A DNA stretch of 60,936 bases from Acinetobacter gyllenbergii CIP 110306 = MTCC 11365 (GCF_000413855.1 NZ_ATGG01000001.1:1-60936); one strand, 5' to 3'; counted from the first letter of the stretch, positions 27,057 to 36,265 are shown. Made by a program: numbers and translations. The notes: a model not told the origin generated them from the sequence alone.

Positions 27057-27958
27057 ATACCAGCCCACTGGAAGTGGCTCACTTTCATCGTATTGATATC
27101 AATTTATATCCGCTGTTTATTGCGATTTTTGAACAAAAGAGCATTTCCAAAGCTGCGCAATTGTTGTGTATCAGCCAATCTGCAGTCAGTCATGCCTTGC
27201 AACGTTTGCGTACACAACTTGGAGACGAGTTATTTGTTCGAAGCGGGCAAAAAATGCTGCCAACACCTTATGCCGAGCAAATTTATCAGCCGATTCAAAC
27301 AGCATTACTGGCGATTCAACAGATTGCCGTGCCCCAGCAAGGCTTTATACCGAACATGCTGCACAGCCTAAAAATTGCCATTCATGATGAAATCGAACCG
27401 ATTATTTTTCCACAATTGGTGCATCATTTTGCCCAATTGAATCTGAACATTCAGTTCTTGAGTTCCAAGCTGGATCGTAAAAATATGCTGGCCGATCTCT
27501 CAGCGCAACAAATCGATTTTGTGATTGATCTGGTGCAACCGCATCAGGATCATTTACAGTTTGAAAACCTGATTGACGACCATTTTGTGGTGTGTACCCA
27601 GCAGCCTGAGATCAGTTTATCTCAGTATTTATCCTCACCGCATATTGGTGTGTCATCACGGCGGACTGGCTTATTGCTGGAAGATATTTATCTAAATCGG
27701 CAACAGCTGTCTCGTCAAATTTTCCTACGTTGCCAACACTATTCAACCGCACTACAAGTTTTGGCCCAATACCCCGATGCAGTGCTAACGATTCCACAAA
27801 GTATTCTGAAAAATCTACATTATGCGAAGCATTTAAAGATCCATGCACTGCCGATTGAATTGCCTAAAATCAACATGGGCATGTATTGGCATGAACATGT
27901 CACACATAACCCACGACACCAATTTTTACGCACAGAAATTTTGAAAATTTTTAATTAG
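27041..27958 (+). CDS. LysR-family transcriptional regulator
   Basis: A 305-residue regulator with an N-terminal helix-turn-helix (ISKAAQLLCISQSAVSHALQRLR, LFVRSGQKMLPTPYAE; about residues 20-80) and an effector domain. It is divergent from the acyl-CoA dehydrogenase operon, with 105 bases between start codons, and so likely controls it. No ribosome-binding site is visible before the ATG, which lies inside a palindrome. Confidence 0.9.
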   Translation: MNQIHNTSPLEVAHFHRIDINLYPLFIAIFEQKSISKAAQLLCISQSAVSHALQRLRTQLGDELFVRSGQKMLPTPYAEQIYQPIQTALLAIQQIAVPQQGFIPNMLHSLKIAIHDEIEPIIFPQLVHHFAQLNLNIQFLSSKLDRKNMLADLSAQQIDFVIDLVQPHQDHLQFENLIDDHFVVCTQQPEISLSQYLSSPHIGVSSRRTGLLLEDIYLNRQQLSRQIFLRCQHYSTALQVLAQYPDAVLTIPQSILKNLHYAKHLKIHALPIELPKINMGMYWHEHVTHNPRHQFLRTEILKIFN

Positions 27959-27959
27959 A

Positions 27960-27988
27960 ACAGGCGAATGCATTGCTCATTCGCCTGT
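27960..27988. terminator. Hairpin between converging lysR and ltrA
   Basis: Perfect arms ACAGGCGAATG / CATTCGCCTGT with a 7-base loop lie two bases past the LysR gene. The stem is strong but neither side has a good T run, so termination efficiency is uncertain. Confidence 0.6.
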
Positions 27989-28017
27989 CTGCTCATCTCC
28001 ATATTGGGAGGCTTTGA

Positions 28018-29217
28018 TTATTTGTTTGATGCCAGCTGTTGCTGATCATGGCAATTGATCAAATACGCTTTGGAAAGCATGAGACGGAGGATATAAACCA
28101 CCGCCATCGCAAAAATCATATAGCCAATATCGGCAAAGAAAAAAGGAATCGAGAAAAGGATCAAAATCGTCATTGGATAAAGCCAACGTCCCCATCCCGA
28201 CAAATAGGAGGTCTCATAAAATAGCCAAATATAGGTGTTATAAACCACCAAGCAGATCGCAATCATCCATCCCATCATTTGACTGGAAATGTGAGCATGA
28301 TGTGTTGAAACATCGACCGAGGCCGCTAAAGCTGCACCTAGGACTGCAATACTGATAAAGATAAAAAAATGGTCGTAACCCCATAAAAAAGGCTGCACCC
28401 CATGACGTTGATGGTGATGATGACTGCGATCAAAGTAGACCCACCACATGGCAAACATCATCAATAAGCCGCCAATCACTAAAAAGATTTCTTTGAAGTT
28501 CACGTCATGATTGGCAAAGGCTTCCTGAGTGGCAGCAAAACTGCCAATAATCGACTCTCCCAACACAATAATCGTGAGTAGGGCATAACGCTCAACAATA
28601 TGATGTGGATGCCAAGGTGTCACCGCATATTTTTCGGCATACAGCGGTACGGCTAACTCAGCCAAAACCAAAATCAGGAACAACACAGGCGTCATATGAA
28701 TGGCACTGAAATTACCAATTAACCATCCCAACTGCACCAAGACAATACCAATGGCATAGCGATAGGCTGTCACCCTTCGTTCAGGATCATGTTTGGCAAC
28801 GCGTATCCATTGGGTCACTAAAGCCAAACGCATAATCACATAACCAATGATAATGACATCGAAATTATGTTGTTGAAAAACTGCGGGGATACCCGCCGCC
28901 ATCACCAATGATCCGACAATTTGGACAAAGGTCAAACAGCGATACAACGTGTCATCATTGTCATAGGCGGAGGCAAACCAAGTGAAATTCATCCATGCCC
29001 ACCACAGGGCGAAAAACACCATAAAATAGGTCGGTAAAGCATGCCATAAATGACCTTCAATAATCGCATGGTGGAGTTGCTGTCCTGCGGTTGCAATCGC
29101 AACCACAAAAATCAGGTCAAATAAAAGTTCTAATGGTGTGGCCGCACGGTGGGCTTCTTCAGGGTCACGGGGGACAAATAATTTCTGCGGTTTATTTTGA
29201 TTGTTTTCAGCACTCAT
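28018..29217 (-). CDS. ltrA: Low temperature requirement protein A (LtrA)
   Basis: A 399-residue polytopic membrane protein. The N-terminal TPLELLFDLIFVVAIATAG motif is diagnostic of the LtrA family, followed by about ten hydrophobic helices and the WWVYFDRSHHHHQ stretch. LtrA was named from cold-sensitive Listeria mutants; its biochemical function is not established. Single gene. Confidence 0.9.
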   Translation of the reverse strand: MSAENNQNKPQKLFVPRDPEEAHRAATPLELLFDLIFVVAIATAGQQLHHAIIEGHLWHALPTYFMVFFALWWAWMNFTWFASAYDNDDTLYRCLTFVQIVGSLVMAAGIPAVFQQHNFDVIIIGYVIMRLALVTQWIRVAKHDPERRVTAYRYAIGIVLVQLGWLIGNFSAIHMTPVLFLILVLAELAVPLYAEKYAVTPWHPHHIVERYALLTIIVLGESIIGSFAATQEAFANHDVNFKEIFLVIGGLLMMFAMWWVYFDRSHHHHQRHGVQPFLWGYDHFFIFISIAVLGAALAASVDVSTHHAHISSQMMGWMIAICLVVYNTYIWLFYETSYLSGWGRWLYPMTILILFSIPFFFADIGYMIFAMAVVYILRLMLSKAYLINCHDQQQLASNK

Positions 29218-29392
29218 CTCTTATTCTCTGAACAATATAGGCCTTCACTTTTAAGTTAATCTATCTTCCAGCATTTACCTAATCCTGCAATCACAAAAAA
29301 TGCTTAAAATTTATGCATTGAAAGTTTGCTTAAATCGATTATTTATGTAATTCTATGCCTATCTTTGGATGTCATCATCCATAACAGAATTT

Positions 29393-29523
29393 GACAAGGG
29401 GAGTAGCCTCCTCCAAGCCTAGGTTGTGCAACTGAGCAATTTAGGTGTCAGAGTTTCGTCATTACACTTTGCAAAAAGTCGGACTCTGAGCATCACAGGT
29501 TATCGTGATGTAGGCAAGACCTT
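29393..29523 (+). promoter_or_regulatory. yybP-ykoY (manganese) riboswitch
   Basis: The leader of the TerC gene carries the conserved riboswitch ends: AAGGGGAGTAGC at 29396-29407 and GGCAAGACC at 29513-29521, with paired regions between them (GTCGGACTCTGA and others). This class binds Mn2+ and commonly precedes TerC/Alx or Mn exporter genes. Position, conserved blocks and the gene controlled all agree. Confidence 0.88.
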
Positions 29524-29588
29524 GATCATGTTGAAACAGATGTTTTATTTAATTCATCTGGCAACTGGTCAAGGTTTTTTTATGTCCA
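29518..29588 (+). terminator. Riboswitch-controlled terminator
   Basis: ACCTTGA..GTTG (from 29519) pairs with CAAC..TCAAGGT just before a run of seven T (about 29575-29582). The 5' arm overlaps the aptamer's closing GGCAAGACC, so Mn2+ binding could decide between aptamer and terminator, with metal allowing read-through into terC. Confidence 0.7.
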
Positions 29589-29609
29589 TTTGCCAGATAG
29601 GGAGTTGTG

Positions 29610-30566
29610 ATGGAAACTATCGGTAATTTATGGCTGTACGTTGCGTTCTTCGGAATCGTAACGGTCATGCTCATAGTCGACTTTTTAGGCTTTAAACAAA
29701 AACAAAACCAAGATGTACCCATCAGGCAAGCGGCTTATTGGAGTATTGCTTGGGTCACCGTTGCCATGATTTTTGGTGGTGGTTTGTGGCTATACCTGCA
29801 ACAAACCGTAGGCGCAACCATCGCCAACCAAAAAACCATGGAATACTTTGCGGGTTATTTACTGGAAAAATCGCTGGCAATTGATAACGTCTTTGTCTGG
29901 CTGATGATTTTCGCAGCGTTTGCGATTCCTCCTGCATTCCAACGTAAAATCCTGCTTTACGGCGTACTCGGCGCAATCATTTTAAGAACCATTTTTATCT
30001 TTATTGGTGCTTGGTTCGTACAAGAGTTCTCTTGGGTGCTGTATATCTTCGGTGCGTTCCTCGTCTACACAGGCTTTAAGTTCCTAAAAGGACAGGACGA
30101 AGAAGAGACCAATATTGAAGATATCAAGATGCTGAAATGGTTACGCAAACACATGCGAATTACCCCACAGCTAGAAGGCAATAACTTCTTTGTTCGTCAG
30201 AACGGTGTGTTATGGGCAACGCCTTTGTTCTTGGTGTTAATCTTGGTAGAAGCGTCTGATGTGATTTTTGCGGTGGATTCTATTCCTGCGATTTTCGCCG
30301 TGACCAGTGACCCGTTCATTGTGTTAACCGCAAACTTAATGGCAATTTTGGGCTTACGTGCGATGTTCTTCTTATTGGCAGGTGCTGCAAGCAAAATGCA
30401 TTACTTACCGTATGGTTTGGGCATCATCTTATTGTTCATTGGTGCAAAAATGTTATTGCTCGATGTATTCCACATGCCAATCTGGATCTCATTAGGCTTT
30501 ATCGTACTGGTGTTGAGCATCACCGCGTATCTCTCGTTACGTCATAACAAACGCCAAGAACAATAA
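29610..30566 (+). CDS. TerC family membrane protein (Alx-like, Mn-related)
   Basis: A 318-residue inner-membrane protein with about nine helices. The TerC signatures are present: YFAGYLLEKSLAIDNVFVW, LYIFGAFLVYTGFKF and EASDVIFAVDSIPAIFAVTSDPFIV, including acidic membrane residues likely to bind metal. Alx/TerC proteins export or handle Mn2+, often for metalation of exported proteins. GGGAG precedes the ATG at 29610. Control by the upstream yybP-ykoY riboswitch supports a manganese role. Confidence 0.93.
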   Translation: METIGNLWLYVAFFGIVTVMLIVDFLGFKQKQNQDVPIRQAAYWSIAWVTVAMIFGGGLWLYLQQTVGATIANQKTMEYFAGYLLEKSLAIDNVFVWLMIFAAFAIPPAFQRKILLYGVLGAIILRTIFIFIGAWFVQEFSWVLYIFGAFLVYTGFKFLKGQDEEETNIEDIKMLKWLRKHMRITPQLEGNNFFVRQNGVLWATPLFLVLILVEASDVIFAVDSIPAIFAVTSDPFIVLTANLMAILGLRAMFFLLAGAASKMHYLPYGLGIILLFIGAKMLLLDVFHMPIWISLGFIVLVLSITAYLSLRHNKRQEQ

Positions 30567-30581
30567 ACACAAACTATCTCC

Positions 30582-30610
30582 AAAGGGTCTTCAATGAAGG
30601 CCCTTTTTTA
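30582..30610 (+). terminator. Terminator after terC
   Basis: Arms AAAGGGTCTTC / GAAGGCCCTTT with a short AATG loop, followed by T run, 16 bases after the terC stop. Confidence 0.85.
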
Positions 30611-30626
30611 TTTGAGCATCATCCAC

Positions 30627-31217
30627 TCATTGCAATTTAGGCCATTGCTGTAACCACTGTTTGGATTCAATCCGTTGTTTAAAGATGTCATAGCTGACCA
30701 ATGCAGGATTCCAACGTAATTTGAGTGCAAATAAATCATGCAGACCAAAGGGTGCGATCAATTCCAATTCTCCTGAGCGATTTAAGCGGACTGCAAGCGC
30801 CGTTGCTGTGTCTGGCCATAGTGACAAAGCCTGCTCAATCGAGACTAGAGGCTGAATTTTTTCGGTCTTATCCTGACCATACCAGGTATGCACCAAGGCC
30901 TGATTTACCACATCCCATTGTTATTCAGGAAAGATTAGCGCTAGTGCGCGCTGTAATTGCTTTTCTCTGCTGTGATCACGCTCAGTTGTATCATGGTAGA
31001 TCACATCTATATCGCAATTGTTCAAGTCAAAGCTTTGACCATGTAAATGTGCCCATACGGTATTCCGAAGCACACCTGCACTTAAATAAGCCGTAGGATG
31101 CAATTGAGCCAATTGCTGCAACATCCCATACAAAGTAGGGCAGTGCATAATCAGATCAAATAGTCTATTTCGATTGCTTTGCTCTGTCTCTACGTTTCCC
31201 CCAGATAAGACATACAT
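30627..31217 (-). pseudogene. DUF925-type nucleotidyltransferase interrupted by an in-frame stop
   Basis: Reading leftward from 31217 (GGGGAG before the ATG) gives a nucleotidyltransferase-family protein: SAGVLRNTVWAHLHG followed by the acidic DIDVIYHD. After FPE a TAA stop occurs at 30921-30923, and the same frame goes straight on (QWDVVNQALVHTWYG, then LWPDTATALAVRL, GLHDLFALKLRWNP) to 30627. The full protein would be about 195 residues, the size of this family. As in the desaturase gene, one CAA to TAA change explains the break. The catalytic part is upstream of the stop, but loss of the C-terminal half should abolish function. Confidence 0.8.
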
Positions 31218-31356
31218 TTCGATCTCCCCAAACTGAGTTACTTTAAATTATGAGTCACATTTATATACCTTTTCAGCACGCGAATTAGACGAATAATCCA
31301 GTAACTTTGGCAAAATCAGGTACAATCAACCGAAAAAAGTAAAATTGTAGGTTGTT

Positions 31357-32685
31357 ATGACTTTGGCTACTCCAATCACGGTGATTCGTGGTCGCTTCTT
31401 AGATATTCAAAAAACCGTTTCCCAAGCTGCTGAAATTGCCGATCAAGTGCGCTATCTCGAAGATGGTGTCATGATCACTGAGCAAGGCAAAATTCGCTGG
31501 TTTGGCACGTGGAACGACGCTCAAGCCCATCTTCCTGCAAACGTTGACATTCAGCATTATCCAGAACAATTAATTATTCCGGGTATGATCGATACCCATA
31601 TTCATTTCCCACAAACCGAAATGGTCGGGGCCTACGGCGAGCAACTTTTAAGCTGGTTAAACACCTATACCTTCCCAACCGAAATCCAGTTCAAAGACCA
31701 AGCCTATGCGCAAGACATTGCCAAGTTTTTTGTCAATGAACTACTTAAAAATGGCACCACCACAGCATTGGTATTCTGTACGGTACATCCTGAATCGGTG
31801 GATGCTTTATTTGAGGCCGCAGCACAGCACCAAATGCGTTTAATCGCAGGTAAGGTGATGATGGATCGTCATGCACCCGAAGCCTTGTGCGACACCGCAG
31901 ACAGCGGCTATGAGGATTCTAAGGCATTAATCGAGAAGTGGCATGGCCAAGGTCGTGCACTGTATGCGATTACCCCACGCTTTGCACCCACCTCAACGCC
32001 TGAACAACTCGAAAAAGCAGGCCAACTCAAAGCCCAATTTCCGGATGTCTATGTACATACTCATTTAAGTGAAAACAAAGATGAAATCGCATGGGTGAAA
32101 GATTTATTCCCTGAGCAAAAGGGTTATCTGGATGTCTATCATCACTATGGCTTAACTGGTCAACGTTCGGTATTTGCGCACTGTGTGCATTTAGAAGATG
32201 CGGAATGGAAATGTATGCATGAGACTGATTCTGCAATTGCCTTCTGCCCAACCTCAAACCTATTCTTGGGTAGCGGTTTATTTCCATTGAACAAAACCTG
32301 GCAACAACAAGTCAAAGTTGGTCTCGGAACCGATGTGGGGGCAGGGACCTCATTTAGCTTATTGCAAACTGTCAATGAAGCGTACAAGGTACAACAGTTG
32401 CAAGGCGATAAACTGTCTGCGTTTGAATCTCTATATCATGCAACCCTCGGTGGTGCCAAAGCCTTAGATCTAGATGACAAACTTGGCAACTTTAATATCG
32501 GGAAAGAGGCTGATTTTGTGGTGCTCAATCTCAAAGCAACTGCCTTACAACAATTACGTCAATCACGTTCAAAATCGGTTGATGATAGCTTATTTGCCTT
32601 ATTCACCATGGGCGATGACCGAAATATTGAGGCAACCTATATCTATGGACAAAAAGCCTATAGCCAAAGCGAAACGCTTAAATAA
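31357..32685 (+). CDS. guaD: Guanine deaminase
   Basis: A 442-residue amidohydrolase that converts guanine to xanthine and ammonia. Zinc ligands are seen in PGMIDTHIHFPQTEM (His81, His83), then VHTHLSENKDE, FAHCVHL and GLGTDVGAGTSFSLL. The FPTE motif after LNTYT is typical of guanine deaminase. Two hundred bases downstream lies hpt, another purine-salvage gene, but with a promoter gap between. Confidence 0.95.
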   Translation: MTLATPITVIRGRFLDIQKTVSQAAEIADQVRYLEDGVMITEQGKIRWFGTWNDAQAHLPANVDIQHYPEQLIIPGMIDTHIHFPQTEMVGAYGEQLLSWLNTYTFPTEIQFKDQAYAQDIAKFFVNELLKNGTTTALVFCTVHPESVDALFEAAAQHQMRLIAGKVMMDRHAPEALCDTADSGYEDSKALIEKWHGQGRALYAITPRFAPTSTPEQLEKAGQLKAQFPDVYVHTHLSENKDEIAWVKDLFPEQKGYLDVYHHYGLTGQRSVFAHCVHLEDAEWKCMHETDSAIAFCPTSNLFLGSGLFPLNKTWQQQVKVGLGTDVGAGTSFSLLQTVNEAYKVQQLQGDKLSAFESLYHATLGGAKALDLDDKLGNFNIGKEADFVVLNLKATALQQLRQSRSKSVDDSLFALFTMGDDRNIEATYIYGQKAYSQSETLK

Positions 32686-32794
32686 ACAAAAACTTGGGTG
32701 GATCATATTGGCCGTCGGATGTGCTGTTCTGTTAAAACGAGACCGTGCATCTGCTCAAAATGAAACATATTCTTCATCATCAAAAGGTGCATGA
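32645..32794 (+). CDS. Possible 49-residue single-pass membrane protein
   Basis: A short frame beginning inside the end of guaD (other frame) and running 109 bases past it. The product has a basic N terminus (MDKKPIAKAKRLNKQK), one hydrophobic helix (LGWIILAVGCAVLL) and a polar Ser-rich tail, a plausible small inner-membrane protein. GAGG lies about 12 bases before the ATG. No family recognised; it may be chance. Confidence 0.4.
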   Translation: MDKKPIAKAKRLNKQKLGWIILAVGCAVLLKRDRASAQNETYSSSSKGA

Positions 32795-32897
32795 ACGGTA
32801 ATTTTGTTTTAAAATTGGCGGATTAGCTCAAGATTTCGAGGTGTTGCAGGTCAACACCTTTTTTATTTTCCCGTTTTTAAGTTTTAGGAATCTACCG

Positions 32898-33428
32898 ATG
32901 ACCATTGCAATGCGCATTATGATTTCAAGTGAAGAGATTCAAGCCAAAGTCAAAGAACTGGGTGAAAAGATCAATGCACACTATGCTCAAAGTGATAAAG
33001 AACTGGTATTGATTGGCCTGTTACGTGGTTCAGTTATTTTTATGGCCGACCTATGCCGTGCCATTGAAAAGCCACACGAACTCGATTTTATGACTGTTTC
33101 TAGCTACGTCAATGGCACCACGGTTTCATCAAGAGACGTCAAGATTCTGAAAGATCTTGATGGTGAAATTCATGGTAAAGATGTGCTGGTGGTGGAAGAC
33201 ATTATCGACTCAGGCAACACCTTAAGCAAAGTAGTTGAAATGCTGCAAACACGTAACCCGAATTCGATTGAACTGTGTACTCTGGTGAGTAAGCCATCAC
33301 GCCGTGAAATTCCGCTAGAAGTGAAATTCCTCGGTTTTGAAGTCGAAGATCGCTTTATTGTCGGTTATGGTTTGGATTTCGATCAAAAGTACCGTCATCT
33401 GCCATTTATTGGTGAAATTGGTCTTTAA
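32898..33428 (+). CDS. hpt: Hypoxanthine phosphoribosyltransferase
   Basis: A 176-residue purine-salvage enzyme making IMP (and possibly GMP) from the base and PRPP. The PRPP-binding loop VLVVEDIIDSGNTL and the RGSVIFMADL and GYGLDFDQKYRHLPFIG motifs are standard. AGGA precedes the ATG at 32898; upstream in-frame codons are not family-like. Confidence 0.96.
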   Translation: MTIAMRIMISSEEIQAKVKELGEKINAHYAQSDKELVLIGLLRGSVIFMADLCRAIEKPHELDFMTVSSYVNGTTVSSRDVKILKDLDGEIHGKDVLVVEDIIDSGNTLSKVVEMLQTRNPNSIELCTLVSKPSRREIPLEVKFLGFEVEDRFIVGYGLDFDQKYRHLPFIGEIGL

Positions 33429-33473
33429 TGAGTAGACCGTGACTGGCATTTTATCCATGTTCGCCGCTTACTC

Positions 33474-33496
33474 AGGTGCCTTAGGGCGCCTTTTTT
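33474..33496 (+). terminator. Terminator after hpt
   Basis: Stem AGGTGCC / GGCGCCT with a TTAG loop and six T. Confidence 0.85.
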
Positions 33497-33631
33497 ATGG
33501 CCTGCTATAAACAAACTTTGCTCAAGAACGCACAAAAATACGACACAAATAGGCAATCCACTACAGACAAAGCACACTCAAATCAAGCAGGATAATAAGA
33601 AATACTGCTTTTAAAACAAGGAGAAAAGATA

Positions 33632-33883
33632 ATGTGGTCTCTGATTGTAGCGATTGTTGTTGGTTTTTTTGCTGGTTTAATTGCACGCGCAATACATCCA
33701 GGTGATGACAAAGCGGGCTTTATTGTCACGACTTTATTGGGTATCGCAGGTTCATTACTCGCCACCTATGGCGGGCGTTTACTTGGCTTATATGCTGAAA
33801 ATTCGGCAGCAGGTTTTATTGCGTCTGTGCTAGGTGCGGTGATTATTTTATTCCTTTATAAACTCGTCACCAAAAAAAGTTAA
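33632..33883 (+). CDS. GlsB/YeaQ/YmgE family stress-response membrane protein
   Basis: An 83-residue protein with three hydrophobic, Gly-rich helices. The N-terminal VGFFAGLIARAIHPGDDKAGF motif and GIAGSLLATYGGRLLG are typical of the transglycosylase-associated (GlsB/YeaQ) family. AAGGAG precedes the start. Family members are often stress-induced; molecular function unknown. Confidence 0.92.
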   Translation: MWSLIVAIVVGFFAGLIARAIHPGDDKAGFIVTTLLGIAGSLLATYGGRLLGLYAENSAAGFIASVLGAVIILFLYKLVTKKS

Positions 33884-33895
33884 ATCCATTCGGAA

Positions 33896-33935
33896 GGCTC
33901 CCCATTCATTTTAATTGATGATTGGGGAGCTTTTT
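33896..33935. terminator. Bidirectional terminator between glsB-like gene and dsbC
   Basis: Arms GCTCCCCAT / ATTGGGGAGC (33897-33905 with 33921-33930) followed by TTTTT; between converging genes. Confidence 0.88.
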
Positions 33936-33937
33936 CA

Positions 33938-34636
33938 TTAGAGTCCGAGCTCTTTCCAAATTATCTGAATTTCTTCAGCACTGCGTCCACCCACCATTTT
34001 TAAACCATTTGAGAAAATCAAAGTTGGCGTGGCATCGACAGCAAGTTTACGACCGAGTTCGAGGTTACGATCAATCGGGTTGGCACAACTTTTCTCTTTC
34101 GGCTGCACATTCTTTTGTAGCAAGTTTTTCCATGCATAAGCTGGATTCGCATCACACCACACCGATTTTGACACCGCGATTGATTGTGGTTTTAGGGCAT
34201 AGATAAAGGTATAAATCGTCACATCAGTCAGCTTGTCCAATTCAGCTTCTAATTTTTTGCAATATGAACAATTCGGGTCAGAAAACACGGCTAACTGACG
34301 CTTCCCATTGCCTTTGACCGTTTTAATCGCATCTTTTAAAGGCAGCTGTTTCCAGTCAATCGAATTTTGTTGAATGACTAAATCTTTGGTCAGGTTCTTT
34401 TGATCTTTTAAGCGCACCATAGACCCCACAAACATATGTTGGGCACTTTCATCCAGGTAAATAATCTGATTATCTAGACTGGCACTATATAAGCCTTTCA
34501 TTTCTGTAGGTTGAATATTGCTGACTTCGATATTGGGATATTGCTGATTTAAATTGTTTTTTAAGCTGTCTACGTTGGCAAAACTCAGCGCTGAAATACA
34601 GCCCAATAATGAGAACATCCCAATTTTCTTTAACAT
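33938..34636 (-). CDS. dsbC: Thiol:disulfide interchange protein DsbC
   Basis: A 232-residue periplasmic disulphide isomerase. Signal peptide residues 1-20 (ending LSFA), an N-terminal dimerisation domain (about 21-80), and a thioredoxin-fold domain with the active site C123-S-Y-C126 (FSDPNCSYCKKLE). A second Cys pair (VWCDAN and KSCANP) matches the structural disulphide of DsbC. The cis-Pro loop is VDATPTLIF. The start at 34636 exposes the signal peptide. Confidence 0.93.
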   Translation of the reverse strand: MLKKIGMFSLLGCISALSFANVDSLKNNLNQQYPNIEVSNIQPTEMKGLYSASLDNQIIYLDESAQHMFVGSMVRLKDQKNLTKDLVIQQNSIDWKQLPLKDAIKTVKGNGKRQLAVFSDPNCSYCKKLEAELDKLTDVTIYTFIYALKPQSIAVSKSVWCDANPAYAWKNLLQKNVQPKEKSCANPIDRNLELGRKLAVDATPTLIFSNGLKMVGGRSAEEIQIIWKELGL

Positions 34637-34739
34637 GTCTGACACTCAATTCAAAAATCAGCGGCTATTGTAATCAGTCTCAAGCCACTCAACAGTTCAG
34701 CTTACTCAGTAACAACCAAAACTCAACCAATTCATGCGA

Positions 34740-34755
34740 TGTTTCACGTGGAACG
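34740..34755. other. parS-like site
   Basis: TGTTTCACGTGGAACG: the inner 14 bases GTTTCACGTGGAAC fit the parS consensus GTTYCACGTGRAAC. It lies in the 434-base gap between dsbC and the PilU-like gene, which otherwise holds no gene. Confidence 0.75.
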
Positions 34756-35070
34756 TTCGTTTATCCTGTTCACATCCCCCATACAGCATGCTGCAAGCGA
34801 TCGATTCAGTAAAAAACTGACAATTTAGGTCCATCACATTGATAATTATTTAATAATTTTAAAAAGCACATAGATCAACACCTCGCTTTTTGGAATAATT
34901 CGTATCATTCAGCAACACAGTGAAAATGATGACGATAAAATGGTCCAAATCGAGTCACATTGATCTATCATCATTCATTTTCAAGAAACAAAAATGTTCC
35001 CCTATCGGGATGATTGTCATCGTATTACAGCAATGAACTTCGCTTCATTCTAAAAAATTTAGGTAGCTCA

Positions 35071-36258
35071 ATGTATAACGCGGAACTATTAGAAGAAGCC
35101 AAAACCTTTATGTTTCACATGCTCAGCAAAGTGGTGGAATATGGAGGGTCTGATTTATTTATCACTGCTGATTTTCCACCAAGCATTAAATTGCAAGGGC
35201 TGATGCGTCCATTGGGGCAACAAGCACTCACCGCAGATAAAACCAAGCTGTTTGCCTATAGTTTGATGAATGAAAAACAACGCCAAGAGTTTGAAACAGA
35301 ATGGGAATGTAATTTTGCCATCAATGTGCCCAATGTTTCCCGTTTCCGTGTCAACGTGTTTAAACAACAGCTACAAATCGGTATGGTGATTCGTACCATT
35401 ACCTCAGAAATTCCAACCTTTCAGAAACTAAAATTACCAGAATCTCTGAAAAATGTGATTATGGAAAAACGTGGTTTGGTGCTGGTTGTTGGGGGTACAG
35501 GTTCAGGAAAATCAACCTCTTTGGCTGCCATGATTGACCATCGCAATGAAAACTCAGCGGGGCATATCATTACCGTTGAAGACCCAGTGGAATACGTGCA
35601 TAAACATAAAAAATCAATGATTACCCATCGTGAGGTGGGGGTTGATTGTCATTCATGGCAGCATGCCTTGAAAAACACGCTACGTCAGGCACCCGATGTG
35701 ATTCTGATTGGCGAAATCCGTGACACAGAAACCATGGAACATGCAATTGCCTTTGCGGAAACTGGGCATTTGTGTCTAGGTACATTACACGCTAACAATG
35801 CCAACCAAGCACTGGACCGAATTATTAACTTTTTCCCAGAAGAGCGTCGCAATCAATTACTGATGGATCTTTCATCCAATATGAAAGGGATTATTTCGCA
35901 ACGCTTGGTACGTACCCAAGATGGCAAAGGTCGTCGTGCTGCAATTGAAATTTTGTTGAATACCCCATTAATTGCAGACAATATTCTCAAAGGGCAGTTC
36001 CACGCACTGAAAGAGATTATGAGCAAATCGCGTGAGTTGGGTATGCAAACCTTCGACCAAGCCTTATTTGAGCTGTATAACGAAGGCGCGATTAGCTATG
36101 ATGAAGCCTTACGCAATGCCGATTCAGTCAATGAATTGCGTTTGCAGATCAAGCTAAAAAGTACTCGCCAAGAAGGCGCACCGGCCGCCATGATGACCGC
36201 GTTAAATGTGGTACAAGAACAAAAGCCTGAAGAAGAGCAACAAACTGAAGATAAGTGA
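35071..36258 (+). CDS. PilT/PilU-family type IV pilus ATPase (PilU-like)
   Basis: A 395-residue secretion-type ATPase that would power pilus retraction. Walker A GGTGSGKS at residues 141-148, Asp box ITVEDPVEYVH, Walker B VILIGEIRDTETM, and the His box TLHANNANQALDRIINFFPEERR, which is the PilU rather than PilT form (PilT has TLHTTSA). The C terminus is extended by an acidic, Gln/Glu-rich tail (EEEQQTEDK). The start at 35071 has AGGTAG upstream; a frame 19 codons longer is less family-like. No other pilus gene is nearby, so it could be an orphan paralogue of pilU. Confidence 0.88.
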   Translation: MYNAELLEEAKTFMFHMLSKVVEYGGSDLFITADFPPSIKLQGLMRPLGQQALTADKTKLFAYSLMNEKQRQEFETEWECNFAINVPNVSRFRVNVFKQQLQIGMVIRTITSEIPTFQKLKLPESLKNVIMEKRGLVLVVGGTGSGKSTSLAAMIDHRNENSAGHIITVEDPVEYVHKHKKSMITHREVGVDCHSWQHALKNTLRQAPDVILIGEIRDTETMEHAIAFAETGHLCLGTLHANNANQALDRIINFFPEERRNQLLMDLSSNMKGIISQRLVRTQDGKGRRAAIEILLNTPLIADNILKGQFHALKEIMSKSRELGMQTFDQALFELYNEGAISYDEALRNADSVNELRLQIKLKSTRQEGAPAAMMTALNVVQEQKPEEEQQTEDK

Positions 36259-36265
36259 TAAAAAT

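Noticed and set aside
31500..31516. GCACGTGGAACG in guaD as a parS
   Set aside because: Only one half-site matches; the left half TTTGGCAC is wrong.
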